Position numbers and translations under genes: made by a program. A stretch of DNA of 64,000 nucleotides from CAWEDP01 sp963807925 (lineage in GTDB: Bacteria; Acidobacteriota; Vicinamibacteria; Vicinamibacterales; CAVVIG01), in NCBI GenBank assembly GCA_963807925.1, contig CAWEDP010000001.1:62001-126000 (forward strand). Reading direction: 5' to 3'. Under the pieces are notes generated by a model. It was not told where the DNA came from. It searched no databases and saw only the letters and a list, made by a program, of their open reading frames with translations. Below are positions 8,529-17,571 of the stretch, one piece after another; within the stretch, counting starts at the first letter, position 1, and every line of letters starts with the position of its first letter.

Positions 8529-8909
8529 TCAATCCGTCGGCCGGCCGCCGAAGGTGCGGCCGTCGGCGAGGGTCAGCGACACGAAGATCCCGCCGCGCTC
8601 ACCGCTCTTCAAGGGATTGACAACGACGGTGATCTTGTCCCCGGCCTTGAGCAGCGTCGATTTCCAGCCGCTCTTCACCAGGGAGTTCGGACTGCCCATC
8701 TCGACGCCCCATCGCTCCTTCACGCCGCTCTCGTTGACGACGTCGAGCTGGATGGAGGCGTGCGGATTCATCCAGGCGAACTCGGTCACCGTGCCGGTCA
8801 GCGTCTTCTTCACGGATCGATCGAACAGAACCGGCGAATGGTGCGCGCCGAGGGAGACGGCCATCAGCATGGTCAGGACGGCGGCGCACGCGATGAGTGA
8901 ACGCTTCAT
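8529..8909 (-). CDS. DUF6152 family exported protein
   Basis: 126 residues, full length for the family. The signal peptide is residues 1-22 (cleavage after LGAHH is typical because the mature protein starts near HHS). The DUF6152 core follows: TLTGTVTEFAWMNPHASIQLDV, then WGVEMGSPNSLVKSGW, then GDKITVVVNPLKSGERGG. The fold is probably a small OB-like beta barrel. The HHS and NPH motifs suggest metal binding, which is unproven. It lies 39 bp downstream of the 270-residue protein gene and is probably co-transcribed with it. Confidence 0.85.
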   Translation of the reverse strand: MKRSLIACAAVLTMLMAVSLGAHHSPVLFDRSVKKTLTGTVTEFAWMNPHASIQLDVVNESGVKERWGVEMGSPNSLVKSGWKSTLLKAGDKITVVVNPLKSGERGGIFVSLTLADGRTFGGRPTD

Positions 8910-8948
8910 TGATCCCTCTCCTTGCCGGCAGGCCGGCCCGTCCCGATA

Positions 8949-9761
8949 CTACTTGACGTTGCTCTTCGACGTCGTTGCCGGAAGATGCTCGTTGAGATCG
9001 GGCAGGCACTCCACTTCGCTGATATCGGCGCCGTCGCGCCGCGTGAACGTCTTGGTCATCTTCCAGTCGCCTTCCCAGCTCTTCGGATCGGTCATCGTGT
9101 ACTCGACATCGAGCTTGCCGTCGCCGACCATCCTGAATCGCTCGACGATGTGCAGATCCTCGCTGGCGGGAATCGACGCGCCGCCCTGATCCATCCAGTG
9201 GTGATGGCCGGGGAAGTACTTCGTGTCCACGACGAGCGTGTCGCCCTCCCAGCGTCCGATCGACTCGCCGTTGAAGGTGCGCACGACTTCGTCCTCGGGG
9301 GTGTGCTGCCGGCCGTCCAGATAGATGATGCGCAGCGCGTTCTCGAACGCGCTGACCATGTAGATGGCCGTCGGCATCTGGATCATGGCGATGGGCCACA
9401 CGCGGGTCATGATCATCGGCATGCCCGCGGGCCAGCACTGGCCCACGTCGTCGCGGTACACGCCCCCGTCCTTCAGCGCCTGCACGCCGCGGTCGTAGTG
9501 CACCTGGGCACCCGGCGTCAGCTTGAAGGTGTCGGGCACGAAGTGCCAGGTGTTCGCGCGGCCGTCGTGCTGCCACGTTCCCGTGACATCGAACGGCGGC
9601 TTCGGCCGGGGCTTCGCGAGATTGGCGGGCGCCAGGGCGCCGAGCTGCACGGGCGGCGCCTGCGCGCCGGACCGTGCCGCCTGCGCGCGGGCCGACGCGA
9701 CGAGACACGGCACGACGAGCCCCAGCGACGCGACGATCGCACCGGTCAGGATGTGACGCAT
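8949..9761 (-). CDS. Conserved exported protein found beside DUF6152 genes, unknown function
   Basis: 270 residues. The ATG has GGAGAGGGG upstream, and the frame upstream of it belongs to the decayed remnant, not to this protein. The signal peptide spans about 1-26. The body contains PFDVTGTWQHD, GQCWPAGMPMIMTRVWPIAMIQMP, RIIYLDGR and SIGRWEGDTLVVDTKYF. These features (GRWEGDTLVV, RIIYLDGR) belong to a widespread exported family without an assigned function that often neighbours DUF6152. A beta-rich lipocalin-like fold is suggested by the alternating pattern only. Confidence 0.7.
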   Translation of the reverse strand: MRHILTGAIVASLGLVVPCLVASARAQAARSGAQAPPVQLGALAPANLAKPRPKPPFDVTGTWQHDGRANTWHFVPDTFKLTPGAQVHYDRGVQALKDGGVYRDDVGQCWPAGMPMIMTRVWPIAMIQMPTAIYMVSAFENALRIIYLDGRQHTPEDEVVRTFNGESIGRWEGDTLVVDTKYFPGHHHWMDQGGASIPASEDLHIVERFRMVGDGKLDVEYTMTDPKSWEGDWKMTKTFTRRDGADISEVECLPDLNEHLPATTSKSNVK

Positions 9762-9792
9762 CTCCCCTCTCCGATCGACGGCGCGTGATGCC

Positions 9793-10040
9793 CTACTTCG
9801 CACGGACCTTGTCGTCCTGCGCAACCATTCCAGTCGAGTACACCTGTGCCTCATTGGCCACCTCGTTGCCCGCCGCGTCCTTGGTGCCGCGCGCCAGGAT
9901 GAACAGCGTCTTCTTGTGACCACCTGCACGCCCGGACTCGTGGTGACGTACAGGCGGCCGGCAGCGTCGATCGTGCCGCGAGCGCCGACCCGAGCACGCA
10001 GAACGCGATCGTCAGGCTGCCCTTCGAAGGCACAAACACG
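9793..10040 (-). pseudogene. Decayed remnant of an SMP-30/gluconolactonase-like gene
   Basis: Two fragments in different frames survive on the minus strand. The first reads TIDAAGRLYVTTSPGVQVV. It is followed directly by a second ending KKTLFILARGTKDAAG...VYSTGM...KVRAK and a stop. In intact SMP-30/gluconolactonase/LRE-like beta-propellers these two pieces are separated by about 25-40 residues ('V.VFD..G..LG.I..P....A.FGGPD'), so an internal deletion plus a frame change has occurred. No start codon or signal peptide remains upstream. The 395-bp gap between neighbouring genes holds nothing else apart from a hairpin at its far end. Confidence 0.6.
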
Positions 10041-10143
10041 TCCTCCAGACACCCGGCGGGCGCGGGATATGAGCGGATGCCGATTCCAGCGCGTGACAGG
10101 ATACAACAGCGCGCCGTTGGACTGAAGCCTCCAGTCGCGGCGG

Positions 10144-10170
10144 GACGCCGGCGTTCTTAGCGCCGGCGTC
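10144..10170. repeat. Perfect hairpin at the end of the M48 protease gene
   Basis: GACGCCGGCG (10144-10153) and CGCCGGCGTC (10161-10170) form a 10-bp perfect stem with the 7-base loop TTCTTAG. The stem straddles the protease stop codon. A second weaker stem, GACTG/CAGTC, lies just beyond it (about 10119-10136). No T-run follows, so it may be a factor-assisted terminator, an mRNA-stabilising hairpin or a REP-like element. Confidence 0.45.
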
Positions 10171-11065
10171 TGGAGCTCCGGGCCCGCGCCACCTCCGCGA
10201 GCGTCGGCGCCGGCGGCAGCGTCTTGAGATGATCCTGCGTCTCGGCGAAGGCGTCGTTCGCGGCGAGCGGGTGCTCGACGACGAGGTGATCCGCCTCCTC
10301 CTCGATATACTGCACGCGGTTGCCCGGATTCGGATGATCGCTGAGCCACTGGGGCGGCGCCTTGCGATCCTGCTGCTCGATCGTCTGAAACATGTGCGCC
10401 AGATCGCGTGGATCGTAACCGGCGCGGGCCATCACACGGACGCCGAGTAGATCGGCCTGCTTCTCGTAGTCGCGGCTGAACCGCAGGAATACGGCGCCGG
10501 CGCCGAGCTGCGACCCTTGCGCGATGGCAGACCCGAGATTCCCGCCCACGACCGCGCCGGCGACGAGGCCGGCGAGCTGGCCGAAGCCGAACCGCTCGGC
10601 CTTCGTGGCCTGCGCGGTCCCATGACGCAGCGCCACATGGCTCATCTCGTGCGCCATGACTCCCGCAAGCTCGCCTTCGGTGTGCGCCGCCTCCAGGATG
10701 CCGCGGTGGACGTACATCGGTCCGCCGGGAAGCGCGAACGCATTGATGTCCTTGACGTCCACGACCTTGAACGTGTACTGGAATTCCGGGTGCTGGAGCT
10801 CGGGAGGAATGGCGTCCGCCAGACGCTCGCCGACGCCCCGCACATACCGGGTGACGTCATCGTCGCGCAGGATCGGAAGCTCGCGTTCCGTGTCGGCTGC
10901 AGCACGCCGGCCGAGCGCGACGTCCTCGTCCGGCGTATATCGGTTCTTGGGCGGGGTGAGCGAGGTCTCCGCCGCAAGACCGGTCGCGCAGATGGCAAGA
11001 GCGAGAAGGGCGGTGGCTCGAAGTGTGCCGCGCGCGCGAGGCCCAGCCTGGTCCATGGTCACCAT
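10157..11065 (-). CDS. M48 family zinc metalloprotease, exported
   Basis: 302 residues. The signal peptide is at about 12-33. The catalytic motif HEMSH at residues 139-143 supplies two zinc ligands and the general base Glu140; the third ligand is probably Glu201 in RDYEKQAD. Before it, YVRGVGERLADAIP and INAFALPGGPMYVHRGIL are standard for the BepA/LoiP-like group of periplasmic M48 proteases that act in outer-membrane protein quality control. The C-terminal TPR domain of BepA is absent; the protein ends in a short basic tail (SSRRRR). Two possible starts, GTG-like 11065 and ATG 11056, differ by three residues. It lies 6 bp downstream of the DUF3443 gene and is likely in its operon. Confidence 0.85.
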   Translation of the reverse strand: MVTMDQAGPRARGTLRATALLALAICATGLAAETSLTPPKNRYTPDEDVALGRRAAADTERELPILRDDDVTRYVRGVGERLADAIPPELQHPEFQYTFKVVDVKDINAFALPGGPMYVHRGILEAAHTEGELAGVMAHEMSHVALRHGTAQATKAERFGFGQLAGLVAGAVVGGNLGSAIAQGSQLGAGAVFLRFSRDYEKQADLLGVRVMARAGYDPRDLAHMFQTIEQQDRKAPPQWLSDHPNPGNRVQYIEEEADHLVVEHPLAANDAFAETQDHLKTLPPAPTLAEVARARSSRRRR

Positions 11066-11071
11066 CCGCGA

Positions 11072-12250
11072 TCAGTACGCCCAGTACGGTCCCGCGCCCG
11101 CGGGCGTGGACTGGCTCTCAATTGCCGTGAACACGGTGCGGCCGAAGAAGAACGGCAGGCCCCATGCGAAGCCGCCGGGGTTCGGTCCGCCGAGTGTTCC
11201 GAACACCGAGAACGCGAGATTGTTCAACTGTACATCGCCGTTCGAGATGGTGAAACCGATCGGCGTGGAGGTGCCGTTGGCGCCTAAGGTGACCGCCGAC
11301 AACATCACAGCCGACGCCGGGCAGTAGAAGTCGGCGGTGTCGGGACACAAGGGGAGGCCGGTGGTTGCGGCATCCAGGAAGTAGTACCCGTTGGTGCCCG
11401 AGTCCACGTAGCTCGATCCGTACGAGCGACCACCGTATGTGGTGGTGAAGTTGCCTGCACCGTCCGTGGTCGAGACTCTCGCCGATCTGAGCGCATTGTC
11501 GCTCTGGGTGCCGATCCCGAAGGTGAGCGTGCCGCTGATCGACGCGGCGCCCGCGGGCGCCACCGCGGGCAACTGGATGACGGTGCCGTTGTTGTCGGTC
11601 GGGAACATCCAGACCGGGTTCTGCAGCTGCAGCGTCAGCAGTTCGGTCGTCGGCACGCATCCCGGCGCCGGACACGCGTAGTACACCCCCGGATTGGACG
11701 TGCCGCCCACGACGCACGCGAAGCCGCAGTCCTGCCGGAAGAGGCCTATGCCGAGGACGCCGTTGGCGCCGAGCGTGTCGAGCGTGTTCTCGGCGGGCCC
11801 GGTGCTGGAGCAGCCCGGCGGAGCCTGCGCGAATCCGGGCGCGCCGATCACCTGGATCGGGACCGAGCTCGCCTGCTCGCCGGCGAGCTTGACGTCAGCC
11901 GTCTGGACCGGACCCCACGTGTAGCCGTCCGCGAACTCTCCGCAGTTGGCGATCGGGCCGGCCGCGCCGGCCTGCTGCGGCAGCGAGAGCGTCAGCGCGG
12001 ATGCGAGAATCCGGACTCCGGTCGATCCGGTGTCGACCAGCACGCCGTCGATCGTCTGACAACTCGAGCTCTGACCGGGCACGCAGAGCGTGACGGAGGT
12101 GAAGAGGCCGTTGAGGTAGTTGTCGGCCGGCCCCGAGTTGACGGCAATCGGCTGAACGTTGCCCGCCGCGGCGGTGTTCTGCGGGCCGCAATCGGGCATC
12201 ACCACGTTCTGAGCGAGCAGGAGCCCGACGAGGATCAGTCCGCGGGTCAT
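11072..12250 (-). CDS. DUF3443 family exported protein
   Basis: 392 residues with a signal peptide (about 1-20). The conserved DUF3443 start VNSGPADNYLNGLFTSVTLCVPG is followed by a Cys-spaced segment and IDGVLVDTGSTGVRI. That last motif is aspartyl-protease-like (D-T-G-S). The rest contains CGEFADGYTWGPVQTADVKLAGE, GANGVLGIGLFRQDCG and YVDSGTNGYYFLD, a second D-S-G motif. Two D[TS]G motifs in one chain resemble a pepsin-type fold, although activity has not been shown for this family as far as I know. It is 9 bp downstream of the DUF2844 gene, the usual partner of DUF3443 in Burkholderia and others. Confidence 0.85.
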   Translation of the reverse strand: MTRGLILVGLLLAQNVVMPDCGPQNTAAAGNVQPIAVNSGPADNYLNGLFTSVTLCVPGQSSSCQTIDGVLVDTGSTGVRILASALTLSLPQQAGAAGPIANCGEFADGYTWGPVQTADVKLAGEQASSVPIQVIGAPGFAQAPPGCSSTGPAENTLDTLGANGVLGIGLFRQDCGFACVVGGTSNPGVYYACPAPGCVPTTELLTLQLQNPVWMFPTDNNGTVIQLPAVAPAGAASISGTLTFGIGTQSDNALRSARVSTTDGAGNFTTTYGGRSYGSSYVDSGTNGYYFLDAATTGLPLCPDTADFYCPASAVMLSAVTLGANGTSTPIGFTISNGDVQLNNLAFSVFGTLGGPNPGGFAWGLPFFFGRTVFTAIESQSTPAGAGPYWAY

Positions 12251-12259
12251 CTCGATTGG

Positions 12260-12811
12260 CTATCGGATGGCTGCTGCGCTCACGCCGCGAGGCAGCGACC
12301 CCGGCAGGTAGGCGCGGCCGGCAAACGCCCGCTGGTGCCCGCTCATCTGCACCACGAAGTCGGCGTCGGCGATCAGCAGCACGCCGCGGCTCCTTCGCGG
12401 CCGCTCGATCCGCTCGGCCTGCTGCTGGAACCGCGCGTAATAGGTTCCCAGGATCTGGCCGAGGTCGGGCTGATACGGCCCCTCCCACGCGACGGCGAAC
12501 ACGCGGCCCGACGTGGAGGCGTACTCGCGAATCGTCACGCCCGCAGCCGACTGAATCTCGTGCACGGTGTAGTCGCCCGCCGGCACGACGCGCATCACCG
12601 CGCCCTGGAGGCGCACCTGATCGCTGACAATGGACGCCTCGTCTCCGCCGAGCGACGCCCGGCCCGAGGACGGCAGCCCCATGGTCGCGAGGACGGCAAT
12701 CGCCACCCTCCAGCGACGCGACCCCGCCCGGCGAGGCTTCGCGTTCCCGGTGGGAGCGACGGCGGCGGCGCGCACAGGCCTCGGCCGAACGGTGGCTCGA
12801 GTCGTCGGCAT
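12260..12811 (-). CDS. DUF2844 family exported protein
   Basis: 183 residues if started at the ATG at 12811; the exact start is uncertain because no clear ribosome site precedes it. The hydrophobic segment VAIAVLATMGLPSSGRA is followed immediately by SLGGDEASIVSDQ, the beginning of the mature DUF2844 domain. The domain continues with YTVHEIQSAAGVTIREYAS..GRVFAVAWEGPYQPDLGQILG. The C-terminal third (QMSGHQRAFAGRAYLPGSLP) is also family-typical. DUF2844 and DUF3443 proteins are commonly encoded as a pair; the function of both is unknown. Confidence 0.8.
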   Translation of the reverse strand: MPTTRATVRPRPVRAAAVAPTGNAKPRRAGSRRWRVAIAVLATMGLPSSGRASLGGDEASIVSDQVRLQGAVMRVVPAGDYTVHEIQSAAGVTIREYASTSGRVFAVAWEGPYQPDLGQILGTYYARFQQQAERIERPRRSRGVLLIADADFVVQMSGHQRAFAGRAYLPGSLPRGVSAAAIR

Positions 12812-12936
12812 GATGTCGGCCGCGATCGAGCAGGAATGATGCCACGCGCACACGACCGAAAATCCGCGCGGGCGGCGGAGGGTCCGGGCGCCTCTGCCTC
12901 CGGTTGATATCACGTCGCGCTGGAACGCCGCGGGCA

Positions 12937-15521
12937 TCACAACTCTTTTACGGATCGCGGCGCCGCCGCGCGTTCAAGAGACTGCTCGCGGACCGCCAGA
13001 CACAGATCGCCCGCCGACTCGTACCGCCGATGGCGAGAAGGCGACACCGCCGTGTGCCATCCCAGCATCCGGTAGCTTTCGAACTGCTCCTCGTCGAACC
13101 ACTGCTCCGCCGTCGACTGCTGCGGGAAGGCGGGATGCGCCTTGGCGTAGTTGGCGACGTCGATCGGCTCGTCGCCCACGAGCACCGGTTTCAGGTACAC
13201 GAGGATGCCGTCCTCCATCAACGGATCGATCGCGGAGTAGCGAATCGTCCCCGCCGCCCATCGTGCGCCGAGCGGTCCGTCCGCCGGTCCGATGCGCACG
13301 CCATTCGGAAAGTCGATTTCGATACCAAAGTCCAGCCGGATGCGTCTGATCGCGTTCGCCAGATCGCCGAACGAATACTCCGCATCCGCTCCAGCGTCGC
13401 TGACGATGACGAACCGGCAGCGGCGGAAGACCATCTCGTACAGCCCGAGGTTCTCGAAGTGACCGCCATCCGACAGGTATACGTAAGGATTCCTGTCGCT
13501 CGTGCGGCCCACGGCCTCGCTCAGCAGCGCGCCGAGGCCGAACGCCGGCGATTTTCGCGTCCAGGTCGCATCGCCTGGCGCTCCGGGATTGCCCAGCCAG
13601 ACGCCCAGCCGCGCGTTGAACACCGCCAGCAGAAACGTCAGCGCGCGGGAAGAGCCGGCACCCATGTTCGGGCTCACCGCCGCTCCCGACGTCGTCAACG
13701 CTTCGCCGAGCGAAATGCCGCCGGCGTAGGCGGAGGCCGGGCGGTAGCCGACGTCGCGGGATCCGACGTGCAGCGGCGACAAGGTGAACGAGGCCGCCTT
13801 GCGCTCGATGGTTGCCAGCCGGTTGTCCGCGACAAGATTCAACGTGGCGTTGATGACGTGGAGCGGCCGTCGGTTCGCCGCCAGTCCCGCCAGCGCGACA
13901 TCGTCGTCCGGATCGAATCCGGTGAACGGGCTCGGCCGTCGCGCGAGCGCGACGCGCCGAGGAAGGTTCGCACCAGCCGATCGCGGTACATGGCGTGCAG
14001 AGAGAACGGGTTGAGCGACATCGCGCGGCCGAGTGCCAGTCCGACCGCGAGCAGTCCGCCGACGAGCAGCAGATCCTCGGGCAGCGACGCGCCGACGGGA
14101 TGATTCTGCTCGTGGACGAGGTCCAGATCGTGGATGGCCACGAGCAGGATGCGGTTGGCGTCTGACACGAGGACGACGAGCAGAAGGGCAATGGCCGGCG
14201 CCGCCGCCAGGAACGCGAGCGTCCGGATCCGGCCGACCGCCGGTGAATCGCCCGGCTTCGGCGCCCTCGCTCCGTTCGCGGCGCTGCCCGCCAGCAGCGT
14301 GAAGAGGCCGAGCGCCGCGCGCGCCGCCCGGGAGGAGATTCCCGCGCGGTCCACGGCCGCGTCGAGCGCCAGCGGTCCGAGAATGACGACGCCGCCGACC
14401 ACCAGCCACGTGCCCGCGACGATCAGGAGCCAGGCCGTCGCGCGCGCCCACCACTCGCGGTCCTCGTCGCTCATGTCACGGCTCGCGAGACCGATGAACG
14501 CGGTGAACTGCAGGAACAGCAGCGCGAACGAGACCGGGAGCTCGACGGATACGAACACCTGCGGATCGTCCTGTGCGAGGACGCTGAGCAGGTGGTGCGC
14601 CGACGAGATGGCGAATCGTCCCGCCAGTCCGACGGCGGCGGCCGCGAGCCACGTCCATGGCCGCCACCACCGGCTGCTCATCGCGCCGCCGATCATCCAC
14701 GGCAACACCATGGCCGCGGCCGACATCAGCATCTCGGCCCTGAGCGGCGGGTCGTCGCCGAACCTCCACGCCCAGTAGCGATGCACGGAAGACAGAAACT
14801 GCAGCAGCAGCACCGGCGTCAGGAACCACGCGAGAAAGCTCGGAAGCCCGTGGGATCGACGGCCCAGACTCGGCAGCTCGACCGCGGCATACGTCGTGGC
14901 CACGGCAATGAGCGCCGCGATCGGGGCCCAGTCGTGCAGATACCACCAGTCGAGCGTGGCGCGGCGGACCAGCTCGGGTTGCGAGGGCAGCCCCAGCACG
15001 CCCATGTACAACCGCGGCCCCATCGCCGCCGCCGCGATCAACGGAATGAGCACCATCCAGTTGACGAGCAGGTTCCGCAGGATGGTGCCGCCGAGCGTCC
15101 ACGCGTCCGCCGACAGCAGCCCGGTGCGCGGATCGAGGAACTTGATGAGCCGACGCAACCGCGTGAGCGGTCCCGGCTCCGCCGGCTCCGCAAGTTGGGC
15201 CGCGGGCTCCGGTTCGTGACGCTTCGCGGCCCGGACGCGCCACGTCGACCACCAGCCGCCGACGTAGCCGCCGCCGGACACGGTCGACAGATAGTCGAAC
15301 GACCCGAGCACACCGGCACGGGCGAGCCCCTGGAGCACGCCCAGCCCGAAGCTCGCGCTGCGCACCCCGCCGCCCGACAGACAGAGTGCCGCGTGCGCAG
15401 CCGTTGCATGCCGCCGCAGGACCTCACCCGCGCCGACCGGCCCCGGCTCGGCGCCGCCGTGGAGATGGCGGTACTCGTCGTCCAGCACGCGGCCGATCGC
15501 GATCGGAGGCGGCCCGGTCAT
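12937..15521 (-). pseudogene. Patatin-like phospholipase with membrane domain, frameshifted
   Basis: The N-terminal 520 residues and the C-terminal 330 residues lie in different frames that meet near 13935-13960. Restoring one base gives a single protein of 861 residues. Oxyanion motif GGGVR is at 50-54, and the nucleophile is Ser82 in TVSGGGY (the first Gly of G-x-S-x-G is replaced, as in this subfamily). About eight membrane helices follow between residues 160 and 510. The catalytic Asp is in LSDGGHFENLGLYE, in the second frame. The break therefore separates the two catalytic residues. No slippery heptamer is present at the junction. The start ATG overlaps the stop of the upstream di-heme gene (ATGA). 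Either the gene is inactive or one base is missing from the assembly. Confidence 0.75.
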
Positions 15522-17463
15522 TTCGGCGGCAGCGGGAAATGGGCTCTGACGTCGTCGGGGAGCGTCGCAGCAGGCGGCCGCGTGAACACGTAGTCGCCGT
15601 CGCCCGTGAACGTCTTCAGGAACTCGATGATCTCGTAGCGGTTGTCGTCGGTGAGATCCGGATAGAACCACCATTCGTGGCCGGTGTTCCAGTTGCCCTG
15701 CAGGTGGGTGTCGAGCGTGAACGGCTGCATGTGCGCGGGCGTGACGAAGCGGTCGCCGGCCGTGACGTACCCGAGCTTCTGCGGATCGTATTCCCGCGTG
15801 CCGACGGCGAAGGTCCGCGGCCGCTCGGCCGCCGGATGCAGCAGATCGTAGATGGTCGGCACCGATCCGTTGTGCAGGAACGGCGCCGTCGCCCAGATGC
15901 CACGGAGCGTTTTCGCGCGGTACACGCCGTGCCGCGCCGTGTCGGGATACTTGTCGTACTGCAGCAGCGGCGCGCGGAATTCGACGCGATCGCCGCGCCG
16001 CGCCGTGTCCTCCCACTTCCGCCGGGTCTCGTCGCTGATGTTGTGGGTCCGGTAGTACGCCATGCGCACCTGGTCGACCGCGCCGAATGCAGCCAGGCCG
16101 AAGGTCTCGGGACCGGCCGCCGTCATCACGTTCTTTTCGAAGTTGATGGCGGCGTTCGGGTCGGTGCCGACGACGCTCAGAGAAAACAGCTGATACTCGT
16201 TCAGCTCGTGCGTGGGCCCAGCCTTGGTGAACGTCTCGTGGCACAGCGCGCACGTGCGATCGAATATCGCCTTGCCGCGCGCCGCCTTGGCCTGATCGAT
16301 CGGCCCGAAGAGGTCGGCCGGCCAGACCGGCGGCTTCAGCTTGTAGGAGAGCCGCTCCATCGCGTAGAGGTGGTCCAGCCGCGTCGTCGTCGCGTACCCG
16401 TGGTCCGGGTCGTAGGCGGCGCCGACGCCGAGCGCCTGACCGATGTTCCGCTGAATCACCGAGTTCGTGCTCGCGCCCCACTGGAACCATTCGGTGTTCC
16501 ACATCCCCCACAGGTGCGGAAAGCTGACCGGCGCGTCGGGAGCCAGCAGGTTGACGCCCCTCATGTACTCCTTGCTTCGGAAGGCATCGAACAGCTCATT
16601 GCGGCCGATGCCGAACGCGTCGGTGCGCCCGTAGCCGTCCACCGGCGCGAGCGCCATCGCCTGCTGGACGATCTGCAGCGTCCGCATGTTCTGCAGCTTC
16701 TGCTCGAGGAGGTGCCGGTTCGTCGTCGTCAGCGAGCGCACCGCGCCGAAGACGCGCTCCAGGCCGCCGACTCCGCTGTCGAGCGTCTCTTCGGGATCGC
16801 CCCTGGGCGGGGGCACGTCCTCTCTCTCGACGATCGGGAAATCCGGGACGGCCACCAGCCTGACGCGGCGGCGGCGATCGACGAAGCGCGCCAGCCGCGC
16901 GGGATCCTTCGCCGTCGCCGACATCTCGTTGAACATGCTGGTGAGGAACGCGTTGATGAACGACAGGTTCGGATTCCCGTCGATTCGAACGGCGCGGCCG
17001 TTGTAGTGAAGCTCGCCGACGTGGCAGGCGGTGCAGTTGAGGCCCATCATCTGCAACCCGCTCACCTGGTCGTAGCCAATCGTGACGCCGACCGGCAGGC
17101 CGTACGGGTTGTAACGGCTCGGCGGATCGGGCAGCATGCCGAATCGCTCGACGTTGTCGAGAAACGGCCGATAGACGGGAGGGCCGCTGGCGTCGGGGAC
17201 CTGCTGCTCCAGCGCGAGCAGCCAGGCCATCGGAAACAGCTCGCCACCCTCGGTGAGATGGTAGGTACCTGCTGTCGCTCCTCCGCGGTCAGCCCGTTGC
17301 TCCCGGACGGCGGCGGTGGGTACGCCCCCTGCGCCGGCAGGTTCTTCTCGACGGGCCACAGCACCCACACGACCGCGGCGGCAAAGATCATCGCGGCGGC
17401 AAGGACGAGCAGCCCCACCACGCGCAGGATACGGCGGGGGCGTCGACTGGTTGGCACGACCAC
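15518..17463 (-). pseudogene. Di-heme CcpA/MauG-superfamily protein (RoxA-like length), frameshifted near the N-terminus
   Basis: About 649 residues once one base is restored near 17,270. I chose the GTG at 17463, which has GAGGAG about 5 bases upstream. Residues 1-35 include a membrane anchor (ILRVVGLLVLAAAMIFAAAVVWVLW); the frame then breaks after TAEERQQ and resumes at TYHLTEGGELFP. Two heme-c sites are seen, CTACH and CALCH, with the intervening LPVGVTIGYDQVSG, IRIDGNPNLSF and, late, FLHNGSVPTIYDLL. That last motif is characteristic of CcpA-type peroxidases. The length exceeds that of classical peroxidases (about 330) and matches RoxA/RoxB rubber oxygenases and the Pseudomonas aeruginosa PA2077/PA2078 fatty-acid di-heme enzymes. 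The activity is inferred. It overlaps the patatin gene by 4 bp. Confidence 0.75.
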
Positions 17464-17571
17464 AGAAGTCTCCTCACAAAATACGTTCAAATGGGCCGTC
17501 ACGACGTGCCGACCCGCCGACGTCGCCCCGGCGTCCGGTCGATCGGCGGTCAGCTGTGCAACGCGCGCTCC

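Noticed and set aside
9780..10156. A normal gene in the gap next to the 270-residue protein
   Set aside because: No frame has both a start and the conserved pieces; the matches are split between frames.
13935..13960. Programmed frameshifting in the patatin gene
   Set aside because: No slippery X-XXY-YYZ heptamer and no obvious downstream pseudoknot at the junction.
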